This document shows, in pieces, positions 11,174-24,391 of a stretch of DNA of 37,303 bases. Positions within the stretch are counted from its first letter, which is position 1; the number at the start of each line of letters is the position of its first letter. A program made the position numbers and the translations under genes. The stretch covers positions 1 through 37,303 of the forward strand of contig CAMWLY010000012.1 in NCBI GenBank assembly GCA_947175145.1. The letters run 5' to 3'. This stretch comes from an uncultured Muribaculaceae bacterium. Lineage in GTDB: Bacteria; Bacteroidota; Bacteroidia; Bacteroidales; Muribaculaceae. Under the pieces are notes generated by a model. That model was given only the letters and a program-made list of their open reading frames with translations. It had not been told where the DNA came from and ran no database searches.

Positions 11174-12520
11174 TTACTCTAATCCTATGATATTCCCAAC
11201 CAGATCATTGGTCGGTTCATCGAGCACAAGAAAATTCGGGTTACGCATCAGCACGGTAGCAAGATAGAGTCTTCGACGCTCACCCCCGCTGAGTTTGGAG
11301 ATATATTTCTGTTGTGTTTCGGGAGTAAACAGGAAGCGAGAGAGGAAAGCCGAAGCTGAAATCCGGGTCTTATCATCGATTCTGACATCTTCGGAGATCT
11401 CGCGCACGGCATCGATCACTTTCTTTGTTTCATCGAAATCGGTCATGCCCTGCTGGCTGTAATAACCCCAGCGCACGGTCTGACCCACATCGAAGCTGCC
11501 GAAATCAGGCTGAATCTCACCGAGAAGCATCTTAATAAAGGTGGATTTACCAACACCGTTGCCACCTACTATTCCCACCTTCTCATATCGGGCGAAATTG
11601 TAGGACCAATCGTTGATAATCTTCTTATCACCGAACGCTTTGGTCACATGTTTCGCCTCGAAAATCTTGGAGCCAACATAACCGGCCTTAACCTCGAGCT
11701 GCACATTGGCACGGCTGAGATTAGTATGGGACTTTTCTTCAAGCTGATGGAAATTATCTATCCTGTATTTTGCTTTTGAACCCCGGGCCTGAGGCTGTCG
11801 GCGCATCCACTCGGTTTCAGTGCGCAGGAGATTGCGCACGCGCGCGAGTTCGGCATCCATAGCTTCATAGCGCTCCGCACGCCGACGCAGATAATACTCA
11901 TAGTCACCATCGTAGGTAAACATTCGCCCACGGTCAATCTCCATGATGCGGCTGCAGACTTTATCCAGGAAGTAGCGGTCATGTGTCACCATAAGCAGAG
12001 TCACACGCTGCCGCTGCAGATAATTCTCAAGCCATTCCACCATTTCGATATCGAGGTGGTTGGTAGGCTCATCGAGTATCAGCATATCCGGCTGAGTCAA
12101 TAGCACTTTGGCGAGTGCCACGCGCTTAGTCTGGCCACCCGACATCTCACCCAGAGTCTGGTCGGGGTTATCTATGCCAAACTGGGTGAGCATACGCCGT
12201 GTGCGTTCGGGGCCATCCCAATCCGCAGCATCATCAGTCCCCTCAGGCGCAGGGGCCGCCCACTCCACAGCCGGCATATCGGCCGGCATATCGGGCTGCT
12301 GCTCAAGATAGCCTACACGCAAACCATTGCGATAAACCACACGACCGGAATCATAATCCTCCTTGCCGGCAAGTATATTGAGAAGTGTGGTCTTGCCATC
12401 TCCATTGCGGGCCACTATCCCTATCTTATCTCCCTCATAGACTCCGAAAGTCATGTCGGAGAATAGAAGTCTGTCGCCAAACGACTTGGCGAGACCTTCG
12501 ACCTGCAGGTTACTTATCAT
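11174..12520 (-). pseudogene. uup: Uup-type ABC-F ATPase, truncated by the prophage
   Basis: A 448-residue reading frame with the first ATPase domain complete: ARNGDGKTT, MSGGQTKRVALAKVLL, LILDEPTNHLD and THDRYF. The linker follows, then the second domain up to GGNGVGKST, LSGGERRRL and Walker [11 protein letters not shown]. It then ends abruptly in VGNIIGLE and a stop. Family members continue for about 180 more residues, with the second H-switch and a coiled-coil tail. ABC-F proteins act on ribosomes or DNA repair; loss of the second site should impair this one. It is last in the operon after the CapA-like gene (11-bp overlap). Confidence 0.85.
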
Positions 12521-13601
12521 GGCGGCGAGGCACTTTCACATTATGTTTGTCGAAAATATTTTCAGCCCCTCTGTCGAATATCTCCCAATGGGAGCGTTGA
12601 GCAGGGGGTATCATATCGGTGCGCCAGGAGGGAATGATTTGAAAATTGCGTAATGCGCCACCCGGCTTCGCGCTCAGGAATGTGTCGTAATCGGCTTTCA
12701 CGAATCTGGCTTTACCATCGGTGCCACGCTCTACTCTGGCGCGAACCAGAGCGCCACCGCGCGTATCCGCGGTCTTCATATTGGAAATAAAGTTACCCAG
12801 CGAGTAGACCACCAGCACATCTTTATTCTCCTTCTCATTGCGCACCACCCGTAGCGGCTGAATCACATGCGGGTGACCGCCTATAATCATATCCACGCCC
12901 TGATTTACAAGAAAGTCAGCCAGATCTTTCTGACTCTTATTGGGAAGCAGAACATACTCTATACCCCAATGCACCGCCACGACCACAATTTCGGCACCGG
13001 CATCGCGTGTGGCCTTGATTTCACGAGCCATTGCATCGCGATCTATCAGGGAAACTTCCACACCCTCGCGCGGGGGGATTCCGTTGGTGCCGTAGGTATA
13101 ATTCAGAAAACCGACTCTGATACCATTGATATTTTTTATGAAGGGTACTTTAGCCCTGCGGTCGGCGGCGTCATGATAGGTGCCCACATGATCGATGCCG
13201 AGGGAATCAAGAGCGGCTATGGTGCGTCGGGCTGCGCGGTCACGCCTGTCGAGACAGTGATTGTTGGCAGTGAGAAACATATCGAAGCCGGCATCTTTGA
13301 GCGCCACAGCATAGGAATCGGGAGCGGAAAAACATGGATAACCGGTATAGTCGGGGCCGCCTCCGAGCGGCACCTCGAGATTGCACACGGCATAATCGGC
13401 TGCCGTGATTTCAGGGGCTATAAGCGTGAAGCAATCCGAATAATCATATCCGTGGCCGCCGGCAGCCGCCTTGGCGGCATCGAGTTGAGCCTGATGCTGC
13501 ATGGCATCACCTGCAAAGAGGAGTTCGGCACTCTGCGGCTCACCGGGAGATGCCGCCCCGGTGATAAAGGAGAGAAGACTGAAGAGCAGAAGTTTCATCA
13601 C
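12510..13601 (-). CDS. CapA family secreted phosphoesterase-like protein
   Basis: A 363-residue protein with an N-terminal signal peptide (MMKLLLFSLLSFITGAAS). CapA/PGA-synthesis motifs are in order: LLFAGDAMQH (about 27-36), CNLEVPLGG, FLTANNHCLDR and, in the C-terminal half, VHWGIEY and IGGHPHVIQPL, ending with VVYSLGNFIS. This calcineurin-like fold occurs in poly-glutamate capsule proteins and unassigned periplasmic phosphoesterases. No capBC genes are nearby, so a capsule role is not supported. Its start overlaps the DUF4270 stop by 4 bp and its end overlaps the ABC-F start. Confidence 0.85.
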   Translation of the reverse strand: MMKLLLFSLLSFITGAASPGEPQSAELLFAGDAMQHQAQLDAAKAAAGGHGYDYSDCFTLIAPEITAADYAVCNLEVPLGGGPDYTGYPCFSAPDSYAVALKDAGFDMFLTANNHCLDRRDRAARRTIAALDSLGIDHVGTYHDAADRRAKVPFIKNINGIRVGFLNYTYGTNGIPPREGVEVSLIDRDAMAREIKATRDAGAEIVVVAVHWGIEYVLLPNKSQKDLADFLVNQGVDMIIGGHPHVIQPLRVVRNEKENKDVLVVYSLGNFISNMKTADTRGGALVRARVERGTDGKARFVKADYDTFLSAKPGGALRNFQIIPSWRTDMIPPAQRSHWEIFDRGAENIFDKHNVKVPRRHDK

Positions 13602-15052
13602 TCCACCTCCTGCCTGGAGTATATAAAGACTATCGATGCACCGTCAGTGTCAAGCTTTGTCATGGTCGGCTTGGTGAGATAGGGCTGACAGCGGGTCACA
13701 TATACCTGCGATGAATTATACTGCTCGGAGACTTCGGTAACTATAGTCACCGGTACCAAGCTGAATTCCGTATCGGCATCGGTCAGTTCCTCTCCGGCCT
13801 GATATTTGGCGAGCATATCCATAAAATACTCACGCAGGGTTGTGAAGCTATAGCAGCCGTCGGTATTGTTGTAAGCCGCATAGAAGGAGCTTTTGCCATC
13901 GGGAACCTTATTGTTGGCGAAGAATTCCTCGCGCTTGGCGGCAGGCACCATGAGCAGCCAGGGAGCCACGCCAAGGCCATGCTCATTGCTGATTTCCTCC
14001 GCCGGAAGAATCAGGCGCAATGCCGAAGGCATGGAGATTGACTTGTCATTATCAAGATAAATCTCGATAAGGTGCTTCACCGGGAAATTGATTTTCACCT
14101 CATATCCACCCGGTGTGGTAATAACCGATTTGCCTGCAGCTGCCATGCCATCAATCAGATCTGAAGTCTCGTAATTGATGATATTGCTTGATATAACCTC
14201 GGGCTGCGAAGCCATAAGGCAGATAGAGTCGCGGTGCAGCCGCAGAGCCGGTGCGTAGGTGCCATCCGACTGTAACTGCTGATATTGCTCCATGCGGTGC
14301 CAGTAAGTGAACACCTCGGCCTTGGAGATATTGGCTATGCAGCCGTTGCCGAAACTCGGCTCCACATAAATACCCTTGAAGAAATCATTGAAAGTAGCAG
14401 GCCATTGAAACACCGGGTCATCATTGCGATACATATTGAATATCTTACGCCCGAAAGCCAAATCGAGCATAACCGGTATTCTGACCGATGAGAGTGCCTT
14501 CATGGCCGAGTCACCCTTTGCGATATTGGAGAGGGTAAAGGTGGTTTCACCCATCGGCTGAGAATAATACTTGCCGGCAGGGTCATATTCGGAGGTGATA
14601 CCCTTGTTGAGTCCTTCGGAGAGTTCATAGACCTTGACCTGCTGGGGCGCGAGGGAATCACCGGTCAGGTTGCCGCGCGGCACTGTGAAAATCAATCTGA
14701 CGGAATCCACTTCGGTTTCGGTGATTGAATCCGGGATATTCATTGTGGCAGCCGACAGCATCTGGCTTACGAATGAGCATTTCAGGTTACCATATTCCGG
14801 CACATTGATTCTTCCGAGGAGTTTGGTTACATTTCTGCCGTCGATAGCCTGCAGCTTGACACTTGAGGCCTGCAGAGAGAGCTCCGGGGTGTTGCAAAGC
14901 AGGGAGTCGGAATAAATGGTTACTTCGCCACCGGTCAGATCGCCACCTATCTGGCTGATTTCTTTTTCGCAGGCAGTGAGAAGAATAGTAATCACTGCGA
15001 GCAATAACGCCGAGGTGTTGCGAACGGCCTTGGTCAGAGCCTTGATTCCCAT
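13598..15052 (-). CDS. DUF4270 lipoprotein
   Basis: A 484-residue surface or periplasmic lipoprotein with a signal ending in lipobox LLTAC (about residue 28). The early pattern CEKEISQIGGDLTGG and the later regular beta-rich segments match DUF4270, a Bacteroidetes family of unknown function. It regularly lies between the glycogen-synthase-like gene and downstream genes near panC, as here. It starts 23 bp after the end of that gene. No enzymatic motif was seen. Confidence 0.85.
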   Translation of the reverse strand: MGIKALTKAVRNTSALLLAVITILLTACEKEISQIGGDLTGGEVTIYSDSLLCNTPELSLQASSVKLQAIDGRNVTKLLGRINVPEYGNLKCSFVSQMLSAATMNIPDSITETEVDSVRLIFTVPRGNLTGDSLAPQQVKVYELSEGLNKGITSEYDPAGKYYSQPMGETTFTLSNIAKGDSAMKALSSVRIPVMLDLAFGRKIFNMYRNDDPVFQWPATFNDFFKGIYVEPSFGNGCIANISKAEVFTYWHRMEQYQQLQSDGTYAPALRLHRDSICLMASQPEVISSNIINYETSDLIDGMAAAGKSVITTPGGYEVKINFPVKHLIEIYLDNDKSISMPSALRLILPAEEISNEHGLGVAPWLLMVPAAKREEFFANNKVPDGKSSFYAAYNNTDGCYSFTTLREYFMDMLAKYQAGEELTDADTEFSLVPVTIVTEVSEQYNSSQVYVTRCQPYLTKPTMTKLDTDGASIVFIYSRQEVE

Positions 15053-15075
15053 AGCAGGTATTTTTGAAGTGGTGA

Positions 15076-15891
15076 TTAGTCGTGGATTAATGATTGATAA
15101 AGGAGATCATACTGAGCGGCGTCATCGCCTTCACCTTTGGCAGCTTGCCAAGGTTTCCCCTGTGTCTCACACCATTCCACCAATTCGGGGTCCGGGGTCT
15201 CGGTGTGGAACACTACAGCATCGGCATAGCTGATAGCCATTTTCTCAAGCATCTTGCGGTCGCGGGTCATATCGCGCCAGGGGGCCAAATCCTCTTCTGC
15301 CACACCCTCAGCCGCGAGTTTTTCAAAAAATTCCACAGGCAGCTCGGCAACTTCGGACTCAGGGAGCACGGAGTAAACTATCTTGGTCTGCGGGAAACCG
15401 GGGGTATCGGCAAAAAGGCGACGCACATACATCGGCACCAGAGCGGTCATCCAGCCTGACACATGAATTATTTCGGGCACCCACTGAAGTTTGCGAGCGG
15501 TCTCGACCATGCCGCGTGCAAAAAATATAATGCGCTCATCATTGTCGGCACGGTTCGACCCAAACGAATCACTGTCAGTATCGGCCTTTATGAAATAATC
15601 ATCATTATCTATAAAATAGACCTGGATTCTCGAAGGCTGCATTGAAGCTACCTTCACCACCAGCGGGTGGTCATTATCAGAGATGGGTATATTCATGCCA
15701 CTCAGGCGAATCACCTCATGAAGCTGGTTTCGGCGCTCGTTGATATCCCCGAAATCGGGCATAAATGTTCTGACCTCATATTTGAGGGATTTCATGCTCT
15801 GCGGAATCGAGCGACCCCATTTTGAGTTATCGCTCACCGACAGATACGGAGCTATCTCCTGCGAAACGAATATAATTTTCTGCTTTGCCAT
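15076..15891 (-). CDS. Glycogen/starch synthase, N-terminal (GT5-like) domain protein
   Basis: The start is placed at MAKQKIIFVSQEIAPYLS (15891), the family start. The earlier frame from 15936 runs into the promoter region. The 271-residue product has the starch-synthase N-terminal Rossmann domain: the usual K-x-G-G-L loop is replaced by SKWGRSIPQSMKSLKYEVR, then VYFIDNDDYF, PEIIHVSGWMTALVPMYVR and a final YADAVVFHTE. The C-terminal nucleotide-binding half of full GT5 enzymes is absent, but this short form is the usual Bacteroidetes protein at this locus. Whether it is catalytic is uncertain. It begins an operon divergent from panC. Confidence 0.8.
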   Translation of the reverse strand: MAKQKIIFVSQEIAPYLSVSDNSKWGRSIPQSMKSLKYEVRTFMPDFGDINERRNQLHEVIRLSGMNIPISDNDHPLVVKVASMQPSRIQVYFIDNDDYFIKADTDSDSFGSNRADNDERIIFFARGMVETARKLQWVPEIIHVSGWMTALVPMYVRRLFADTPGFPQTKIVYSVLPESEVAELPVEFFEKLAAEGVAEEDLAPWRDMTRDRKMLEKMAISYADAVVFHTETPDPELVEWCETQGKPWQAAKGEGDDAAQYDLLYQSLIHD

Positions 15892-16086
15892 TAACTGCGG
15901 TTTATGGAGGACCACGATTTGCAGTCTTCCTTTCAAACTGCAAAATTAATAAAAAATTCGCAAATCGGGGCGATTCTCTATTCTTTTGACGTTCGTTAAC
16001 GAGATAATTATGATTGTATTTTTTAATGAAATATTATATGATTTGGTGATTTTTGCGTAATTTTGCGCCACAAATTTGTAGACAGC
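15892..16086. promoter_or_regulatory. Divergent promoter region, glycogen synthase / panC
   Basis: -7 boxes TAATTTTG are seen on both strands, at 15941-15948 (leftward) and 16058-16065 (rightward). Clear TTTG partners at the usual distance were not found, so start sites are only approximate. The rightward box gives a leader of about 15 bases before panC. Confidence 0.5.
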
Positions 16087-16950
16087 ATGCTGATAATTCG
16101 TTCGGCCGCCGAGCTGGAGACCCAAATCTCAAGGGAGCTCGCCAACGGCCGCTCCATCGGGTTTGTGCCCACGATGGGGGCTCTACACGCAGGCCACATA
16201 TCGCTTGTGGACCGCGCGGTGGCCGAAAATGACCTCTGTGTGGTAAGCGTCTTCGTGAACCCCACCCAATTCAATAATCCTGACGATCTGGCCACTTATC
16301 CACGCGATGAGGAGTCGGATTTCAAGCTTCTTGCCAAAGCGGGCGCCGACATAGTATTCGCGCCGACAGTCGAGGAGGTCTATCCCGCAGGTCTTGAAAA
16401 TCGCGAGCGACATGAATTCGCGCTTGGCGCCGCCGCCGAAGTTATGGAAGGGAAGCACCGGCCCGGGCATTTCCAGGGGGTAGCCGAAGTGGTTAGCCGC
16501 CTTTTCGCGCTTGTGCGCCCCACAAGAGCCTATTTCGGTGAAAAAGATTTCCAGCAGATAGCCGTAATCCGCAACATGGTGAAATCGGAGGGAATCAATG
16601 TGGATATAGTGGCCTGCCCCATAAAACGCGCCGACGATGGTCTGGCGCTTTCAAGCCGCAACGCGCTCCTCACTCCCGAGCAGCGGCGCATAGCACCTGA
16701 AATTCACCGTACACTCCGCGAAAGCCTGCGGTATATGGAAACCCACTCGCTCGAGGAAACGCGCGATTGGGTCTGCCGCACTATCGATGCAATCGCCGGT
16801 CTTCGCACCGAATATTATGAGATAGTCGATGCCCGCACCCTGCAACCTGTGACCAACTGGGCGGAATCGCCCTGGATTGTAGGCTGCATCACAGTCTACT
16901 GTGGCAAAGTGCGACTAATAGACAATATAGCTTATAAGAAACCTAACTGA
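16087..16950 (+). CDS. panC: Pantothenate synthetase (pantoate-beta-alanine ligase)
   Basis: A 287-residue enzyme that joins pantoate and beta-alanine with ATP in the cytoplasm, the last step of pantothenate synthesis. Motifs: PTMGALHAGH (about 28-37, ATP site), FVNPTQFNNPDDLATYPR, GHFQGVAEVV, FGEKDFQQ and the KMSK-like loop ALSSRN. The start at MLIIRSAAEL is chosen because it matches the family and lies just after the -7 box; an upstream in-frame extension is in the promoter. panD, which makes beta-alanine, follows after 18 bp. Confidence 0.95.
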   Translation: MLIIRSAAELETQISRELANGRSIGFVPTMGALHAGHISLVDRAVAENDLCVVSVFVNPTQFNNPDDLATYPRDEESDFKLLAKAGADIVFAPTVEEVYPAGLENRERHEFALGAAAEVMEGKHRPGHFQGVAEVVSRLFALVRPTRAYFGEKDFQQIAVIRNMVKSEGINVDIVACPIKRADDGLALSSRNALLTPEQRRIAPEIHRTLRESLRYMETHSLEETRDWVCRTIDAIAGLRTEYYEIVDARTLQPVTNWAESPWIVGCITVYCGKVRLIDNIAYKKPN

Positions 16951-16968
16951 CACTCCAATACAGCCATC

Positions 16969-17316
16969 ATGCTAATAGAAATGATGAAATCGAAGATTCA
17001 CCGCGTCACAGTGACCGAGGCGAATCTCAACTATGTGGGAAGCATCACCATAGACTCCGACCTGCTGAAAGCTGCCGAGATTCTCCCCGGCCAGCGCGTG
17101 TGGATAGTCAACAACAACAATGGAGAGCGTTTCGACACATACGTGATAGAGGGGGAAGCAGGTTCGGGAGTCATCTGCCTCAACGGCGCGGCTGCGCGCA
17201 AGGCCCAGCCGGGCGATGTGGTCATCATCATGACCTACGCACTGGTAACTCCCGAAGAGGCCCGCGACATCAAACCTGTAGTAATATTCCCCGATACGCT
17301 CACCAATAAACTCTGA
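16969..17316 (+). CDS. panD: Aspartate 1-decarboxylase
   Basis: A 115-residue proenzyme that makes beta-alanine from aspartate. The self-cleavage site is visible as NYVGSIT, with the Gly-Ser bond near residues 25-26; the Ser becomes the pyruvoyl group. Further family features are the basic SKIHR before it and [20 protein letters not shown] near the C-terminus. Length is normal. The product feeds PanC, encoded just upstream. A start at Met5 or Met6 is also possible. Confidence 0.95.
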   Translation: MLIEMMKSKIHRVTVTEANLNYVGSITIDSDLLKAAEILPGQRVWIVNNNNGERFDTYVIEGEAGSGVICLNGAAARKAQPGDVVIIMTYALVTPEEARDIKPVVIFPDTLTNKL

Positions 17317-17321
17317 ACCTG

Positions 17322-20281
<2,960 letters not shown>

Positions 20282-20494
20282 ATAGAGAAATTTGATTCAT
20301 ATAAATAGCCTGCTTTTATGGGATACAGCCGCAGATTGAAACTCCCGTGGTAGAAAAATCGGGGCGGTATTATTAAAACAGGCAATAAGTATGAATTAAT
20401 TAAAAAAGTGTTATATTTGCGAAACTGCGGTGGGTTACCGCACGGCAAACCTTGAAAAACAACTAAAACAAAATAACAATTTACTTATTAATCT
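20282..20494 (+). promoter_or_regulatory. sdh/frd promoter and leader
   Basis: A -7 box TATATTTG lies at 20412-20419; a TTG partner at 20 bp is not evident. The predicted leader of about 70 bases contains a small dyad, TGCGGT with ACCGCA (20425-20441). No ORF is present in this stretch. Confidence 0.55.
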
Positions 20495-21526
20495 ATGTGG
20501 TTATCAAACTCTTCTGTAGGGCGTAAGCTGGTCATGGCCGTAACAGGCGCCGTGCTCGTCCTATTCGTTACCTTTCACTGTTTGATGAACGCTGTGGCAA
20601 TATGCTGGCCTGCTGCCTACAACTCGGTATGTGAGTTTTTGGGCGCCAACTGGTATGCACTGATTGCTTCTGCCGGACTGGCACTGTTCATCTTAATCCA
20701 CATCATTTATGCCGTGCTGCTCACAGTGCAGAATCGCCGTGCGCGCGGTCACGAGCGCTATAGTGTGAACCATCGCCCCAACGGAGTGGAATGGTCATCA
20801 CAGAATATGCTTGTGCTCGGTATTGTGGTTCTGGCATTCCTGGTGGTTCACCTTATTCAGTTCTGGGCCAAGATGCAGCTTCAGGAGATTCGCGGCGCCG
20901 AGGAGACACTTCCCCCCGCAGCCGGCACACTCTTCCTGCAGGTAGCCTTCGAACAGCCCTGGACTCTTATCGTCTATGGCATCGGCTTTGTGGCTCTCTG
21001 GTTCCACCTCAATCATGGCATGTGGTCTATGTTCCAGTCAGTGGGTTGGAATAATCAGATCTGGATGCCCCGCCTCAAGAAAGTGGCTCTCTGGTGGACT
21101 ACTATCGTGATCGCCATCTTCTTCGCCGAGGGTATTGTGTTTACAGTCAAGGCTCACGAGAAATACTATCTGACCAATGAAACTCTGCGCGAACAGTATA
21201 AGGATATGATTATCCCGATGATTGAGAAGGATTTCGGTCCTGATGCCGCTCAGATTTCACAGTCAGTCAAGATGATGCCCTATGCTAATGTATCGATGGG
21301 TATGCGTCAGATGAAGACTCAGCTCGAACAGCAGATCGAGCGCATGAACTCACCCGAGGGTCAGGCGTATCTGCAGGGCAACCCCGAAGCTGCCGAACAG
21401 ATCAATGATATGAAGAATCAGGCCAAAGCCGTGGGCAATGTAGTCAACCTCTTCGATTATCTTGAATCGGCCGACAATAAACCCGAAGTATCAATTCCCG
21501 GCATGATGCAGGGCCAGGTAAACTGA
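20495..21526 (+). CDS. sdhC: Succinate dehydrogenase/fumarate reductase cytochrome b subunit, extended
   Basis: A 343-residue membrane anchor. Five hydrophobic segments are seen at about 10-32, 50-75, 103-125, 150-170 and 195-218, with His residues typical of the di-haem type ([27 protein letters not shown]). It carries electrons between quinone and SdhAB. Unusually, about 115 residues follow the last span, a Gln/Met-rich helical tail ([18 protein letters not shown], then a repeated [14 protein letters not shown] type sequence). Homologues in related genera end near residue 230, from memory. With five spans and a cytoplasmic N-terminus the tail would be periplasmic. First gene of the operon. 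Confidence 0.9.
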   Translation: MWLSNSSVGRKLVMAVTGAVLVLFVTFHCLMNAVAICWPAAYNSVCEFLGANWYALIASAGLALFILIHIIYAVLLTVQNRRARGHERYSVNHRPNGVEWSSQNMLVLGIVVLAFLVVHLIQFWAKMQLQEIRGAEETLPPAAGTLFLQVAFEQPWTLIVYGIGFVALWFHLNHGMWSMFQSVGWNNQIWMPRLKKVALWWTTIVIAIFFAEGIVFTVKAHEKYYLTNETLREQYKDMIIPMIEKDFGPDAAQISQSVKMMPYANVSMGMRQMKTQLEQQIERMNSPEGQAYLQGNPEAAEQINDMKNQAKAVGNVVNLFDYLESADNKPEVSIPGMMQGQVN

Positions 21527-21534
21527 TCAGTTAT

Positions 21535-23562
21535 ATGGAAAATATGAAAGAAACCGTAAGAGTTATGAGTCCTGCGGACTCAAAGATTCCCGAAGGCCCT
21601 GTTGCTGAGAAGTGGACCAATTATAAGAATCACCAGAAGCTCGTGAACCCGGCCAACAAGCGTCGTCTCGACGTGATTGTTGTGGGCACCGGTCTTGCCG
21701 GTGCATCGGCAGCCTCTACACTTGCCGAGCTTGGTTTCAATGTGCTCAATTTCTGCATTCAGGACTCACCCCGCCGCGCACACTCCATCGCCGCACAGGG
21801 TGGTATCAACGCTGCGAAGAACTATCAGAACGATGGTGACTCGGTATATCGTCTTTTCTACGACACAGTGAAGGGTGGTGACTACCGCGCACGCGAAGCC
21901 AATGTGTATCGCCTGGCAGAAGTTTCCAACAATATCATCGACCAGTGTGTGGCACAGGGTGTTCCCTTTGCACGCGAATATGGCGGTCTTCTGGCTAACC
22001 GTTCATTTGGCGGTGCGCAGGTAAGCCGCACATTCTACGCCAAGGGTCAGACCGGTCAGCAGCTGCTGCTCGGTGCATACTCTTCACTCAACCGCCAGAT
22101 CGAGGCCGGCAAAGTCAAGAGTTACAACCGCTATGAGATGCATGAGCTTGTGCTCATCAAGGATAAAGATGGTGTGGAACGCGCTCGCGGTATCATAGCC
22201 AAGAACCTGGTGACCGGCAAGTTCGAGCGTTTTGCCGCTCATGCAGTGGTAATCGCCACCGGTGGTTACGGCAACACCTACTTCCTATCGACCAATGCTA
22301 TGGGATGCAACTGCTCGGCAGCAATGGCCTGCTATCGCAAAGGTGCATATTTCGCAAATCCGGCATATGTGCAGATCCACCCGACCTGTATCCCGGTGCA
22401 TGGCGACAAGCAGTCGAAACTCACCCTGATGTCAGAGTCTCTTCGTAACGACGGCCGCATCTGGGTTCCCAAAAATATCGAAGACGCCAAGAAGCTTCAG
22501 TCAGGTGAAATCAAGGGAAGCGACATTCCCGAGGATCAGCGCGACTACTATCTGGAGCGCCGCTATCCGGCATTCGGTAACCTGGTGCCCCGCGACGTGG
22601 CATCACGCGCTGCCAAGGAGCGTTGCGACGCCGGCTTCGGTGTAAACAACACCGGTCTCGCAGTATTCCTGGATTTCTCGGAAGCTATCAACCGCCTCGG
22701 CATCGATGTGGTGCGCCAGCGCTATGGCAACCTCTTCGACATGTATGAGGAAATCACCGACGTGAACCCCGGCGAACTCGCCAAAGAAGTCGACGGTGTG
22801 AACTATTACAACCCGATGATGATCTTCCCCGCTATCCACTACACTATGGGTGGTATCTGGGTAGACTATGAACTCCAGACTTCGGTCAAGGGTCTCTTCG
22901 CTATCGGTGAGTGCAATTTCTCGGATCATGGTGCAAACCGTCTGGGTGCTTCTGCTCTTATGCAGGGTCTTGCCGACGGATATTTTGTGCTCCCCTATAC
23001 TATCCAGAACTATCTGAGCGACCAGATCACAGTGCCCCACTTCAAGACAGACACTCCCGAGTTCGACGCTGCCGAAGCAAAGTGTCAGGCTGAAGAGAAG
23101 CGCCTGATGGATATCAAGGGCAAGCGCTCTGTAGACTCTATTCATAAGGAGCTGGGTCACATCATGTGGGAATATGTAGGTATGGCACGCGACAAAGAGG
23201 GTCTTGAACACGCCATCAAGGCACTCGGCGACCTGCGCAAGGAGTTCGACTCCAACCTGTATATCCCGGGCACTGTAGGAGAAGGCATGAATGTGGAGCT
23301 TGACAAGGCATTCCGTCTGAACGACTTCATCACCATGGGTGAGCTTATCGCCTACGATGCTCTGAACCGCAACGAATCATGCGGCGGTCACTTCCGCACA
23401 GAGTATCAGACCGAGGAGGGTGAGGCAAAACGCGACGACGCCAATTATTTCTATGTGGCATGCTGGGAATACAACGGCAGCGACTCCAAGGCTCCCGAAT
23501 TGATCAAGGAACCCCTCGAATATGAGGCAATCAAGGTACAGACACGTAACTATAAGTCATAA
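21535..23562 (+). CDS. sdhA: Succinate dehydrogenase/fumarate reductase flavoprotein subunit
   Basis: A 675-residue flavoprotein. The FAD-binding GTGLAGAS (51-58) is followed by [11 protein letters not shown], in which His83 is the expected covalent FAD attachment site. Substrate-site blocks are visible: [27 protein letters not shown] and [11 protein letters not shown]-terminal helical and capping domains are present ([11 protein letters not shown]). It interconverts succinate and fumarate at the inner face of the cytoplasmic membrane; Bacteroidetes mostly run the reaction as fumarate reduction during fermentation. It lies 8 bp after sdhC and 11 bp before sdhB. Confidence 0.97.
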   Translation: MENMKETVRVMSPADSKIPEGPVAEKWTNYKNHQKLVNPANKRRLDVIVVGTGLAGASAASTLAELGFNVLNFCIQDSPRRAHSIAAQGGINAAKNYQNDGDSVYRLFYDTVKGGDYRAREANVYRLAEVSNNIIDQCVAQGVPFAREYGGLLANRSFGGAQVSRTFYAKGQTGQQLLLGAYSSLNRQIEAGKVKSYNRYEMHELVLIKDKDGVERARGIIAKNLVTGKFERFAAHAVVIATGGYGNTYFLSTNAMGCNCSAAMACYRKGAYFANPAYVQIHPTCIPVHGDKQSKLTLMSESLRNDGRIWVPKNIEDAKKLQSGEIKGSDIPEDQRDYYLERRYPAFGNLVPRDVASRAAKERCDAGFGVNNTGLAVFLDFSEAINRLGIDVVRQRYGNLFDMYEEITDVNPGELAKEVDGVNYYNPMMIFPAIHYTMGGIWVDYELQTSVKGLFAIGECNFSDHGANRLGASALMQGLADGYFVLPYTIQNYLSDQITVPHFKTDTPEFDAAEAKCQAEEKRLMDIKGKRSVDSIHKELGHIMWEYVGMARDKEGLEHAIKALGDLRKEFDSNLYIPGTVGEGMNVELDKAFRLNDFITMGELIAYDALNRNESCGGHFRTEYQTEEGEAKRDDANYFYVACWEYNGSDSKAPELIKEPLEYEAIKVQTRNYKS

Positions 23563-23573
23563 GCTACTCAACA

Positions 23574-24332
23574 ATGGAAGAAAATGTAATGAAAGTCAAC
23601 CTGAAGGTTTGGCGTCAGGCAGGCCCGAAGGCAAAGGGTGAGTTTGTGACTTACTCTGATGTCGAGACAACACCCGACACATCATTTCTCGAGACACTCG
23701 ATATTCTGAACGAAAGACTCGTTGAGAACGGCGAGGAGCCAATCGTATTTGACCATGACTGTCGCGAAGGCATCTGCGGCATGTGCTCGCTCTATATCAA
23801 CGGACACCCCCACGGCCCGGCAGTAGGCGCCACAACCTGCCAGCTCTATATGCGCAGATTCGCCAATGGCGAGACAATCACCGTTGAGCCCTGGCGCTCG
23901 GCAGCATTCCCTGTTATCAAGGACTTGATGGTGGACCGCAATGCGTTCGACAAAATCCAGCAAGCCGGCGGTTATGTATCATTCAACTGCGGTGGTGCTC
24001 AGGATGCAAATGACCTTCCGATTTCCAAGGTTCAGGCCGATGAAGCCATGGACTCTGCGAGCTGCATAGGCTGCGGAGCCTGCGTGGCTGCCTGCAAAAA
24101 CGGTTCGGCCATGCTCTTCGTATCAGCAAAAATCAGCCAGCTCTCACGCCTGCCCCAGGGCGCTGTGGAGCGCGACCGCCGCGCTCTGGCTATGGTGCGC
24201 CGCATGGACGAACTCGGATTCGGTAACTGCACCAACACCGGTGCCTGCTCGGCTGAATGCCCCAAGAGCATCAAGATGGCCAACATAGCGCGTATGAACC
24301 GTGAGTTCATCGCAGCTAAGGGGCGCAATTGA
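23574..24332 (+). CDS. sdhB: Succinate dehydrogenase/fumarate reductase iron-sulfur subunit
   Basis: A 252-residue electron-transfer subunit. The [2Fe-2S] ligands are Cys63, Cys68, Cys71 and Cys89 ([10 protein letters not shown], then ATTCQL). The [4Fe-4S] and [3Fe-4S] ligands lie in [14 protein letters not shown] and in [15 protein letters not shown]. It connects FAD in SdhA with haem in SdhC. It is last in the operon, and a strong terminator follows within 25 bp. Confidence 0.97.
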   Translation: MEENVMKVNLKVWRQAGPKAKGEFVTYSDVETTPDTSFLETLDILNERLVENGEEPIVFDHDCREGICGMCSLYINGHPHGPAVGATTCQLYMRRFANGETITVEPWRSAAFPVIKDLMVDRNAFDKIQQAGGYVSFNCGGAQDANDLPISKVQADEAMDSASCIGCGACVAACKNGSAMLFVSAKISQLSRLPQGAVERDRRALAMVRRMDELGFGNCTNTGACSAECPKSIKMANIARMNREFIAAKGRN

Positions 24333-24352
24333 TATACTCTAAACCCGATATT

Positions 24353-24391
24353 GAAGGCCGCCCGATTTATTCAGGCGGCCTTCCTGATTTT
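24353..24391 (+). terminator. Rho-independent terminator of the sdh operon
   Basis: A 10-bp stem, GAAGGCCGCC with GGCGGCCTTC, around an 11-base loop is followed by CTGATTTTAT. It lies 20 bp past the sdhB stop codon. Confidence 0.85.

Larger units (their letters stand above)
1..11200. mobile_element. Right-hand part of an integrated prophage
   Basis: The region holds a tyrosine integrase, divergent CI-like and Cro-like regulators, an excisionase-like protein, a DnaD-like initiator, a DnaC-like loader, a DUF1064 nuclease and a run of tightly packed leftward small genes. This is the normal lysogeny and early-replication layout of a Bacteroidetes temperate phage. The right boundary is set at about 11200, where the reading frame of the host ABC-F gene stops matching its family. 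The left boundary is outside the window, so structural genes and the second attachment site are not seen. An integrative element other than a phage cannot be excluded without them. Confidence 0.85.

Noticed and set aside
12867-13682. Rightward 271-codon frame
   Set aside because: It is exactly antisense to the CapA gene, whose motifs are clear.
15076-15891. Truncation of the glycogen synthase gene
   Set aside because: The short, one-domain form at this place beside DUF4270 and panC is the usual Bacteroidetes arrangement, so it is not treated as broken.
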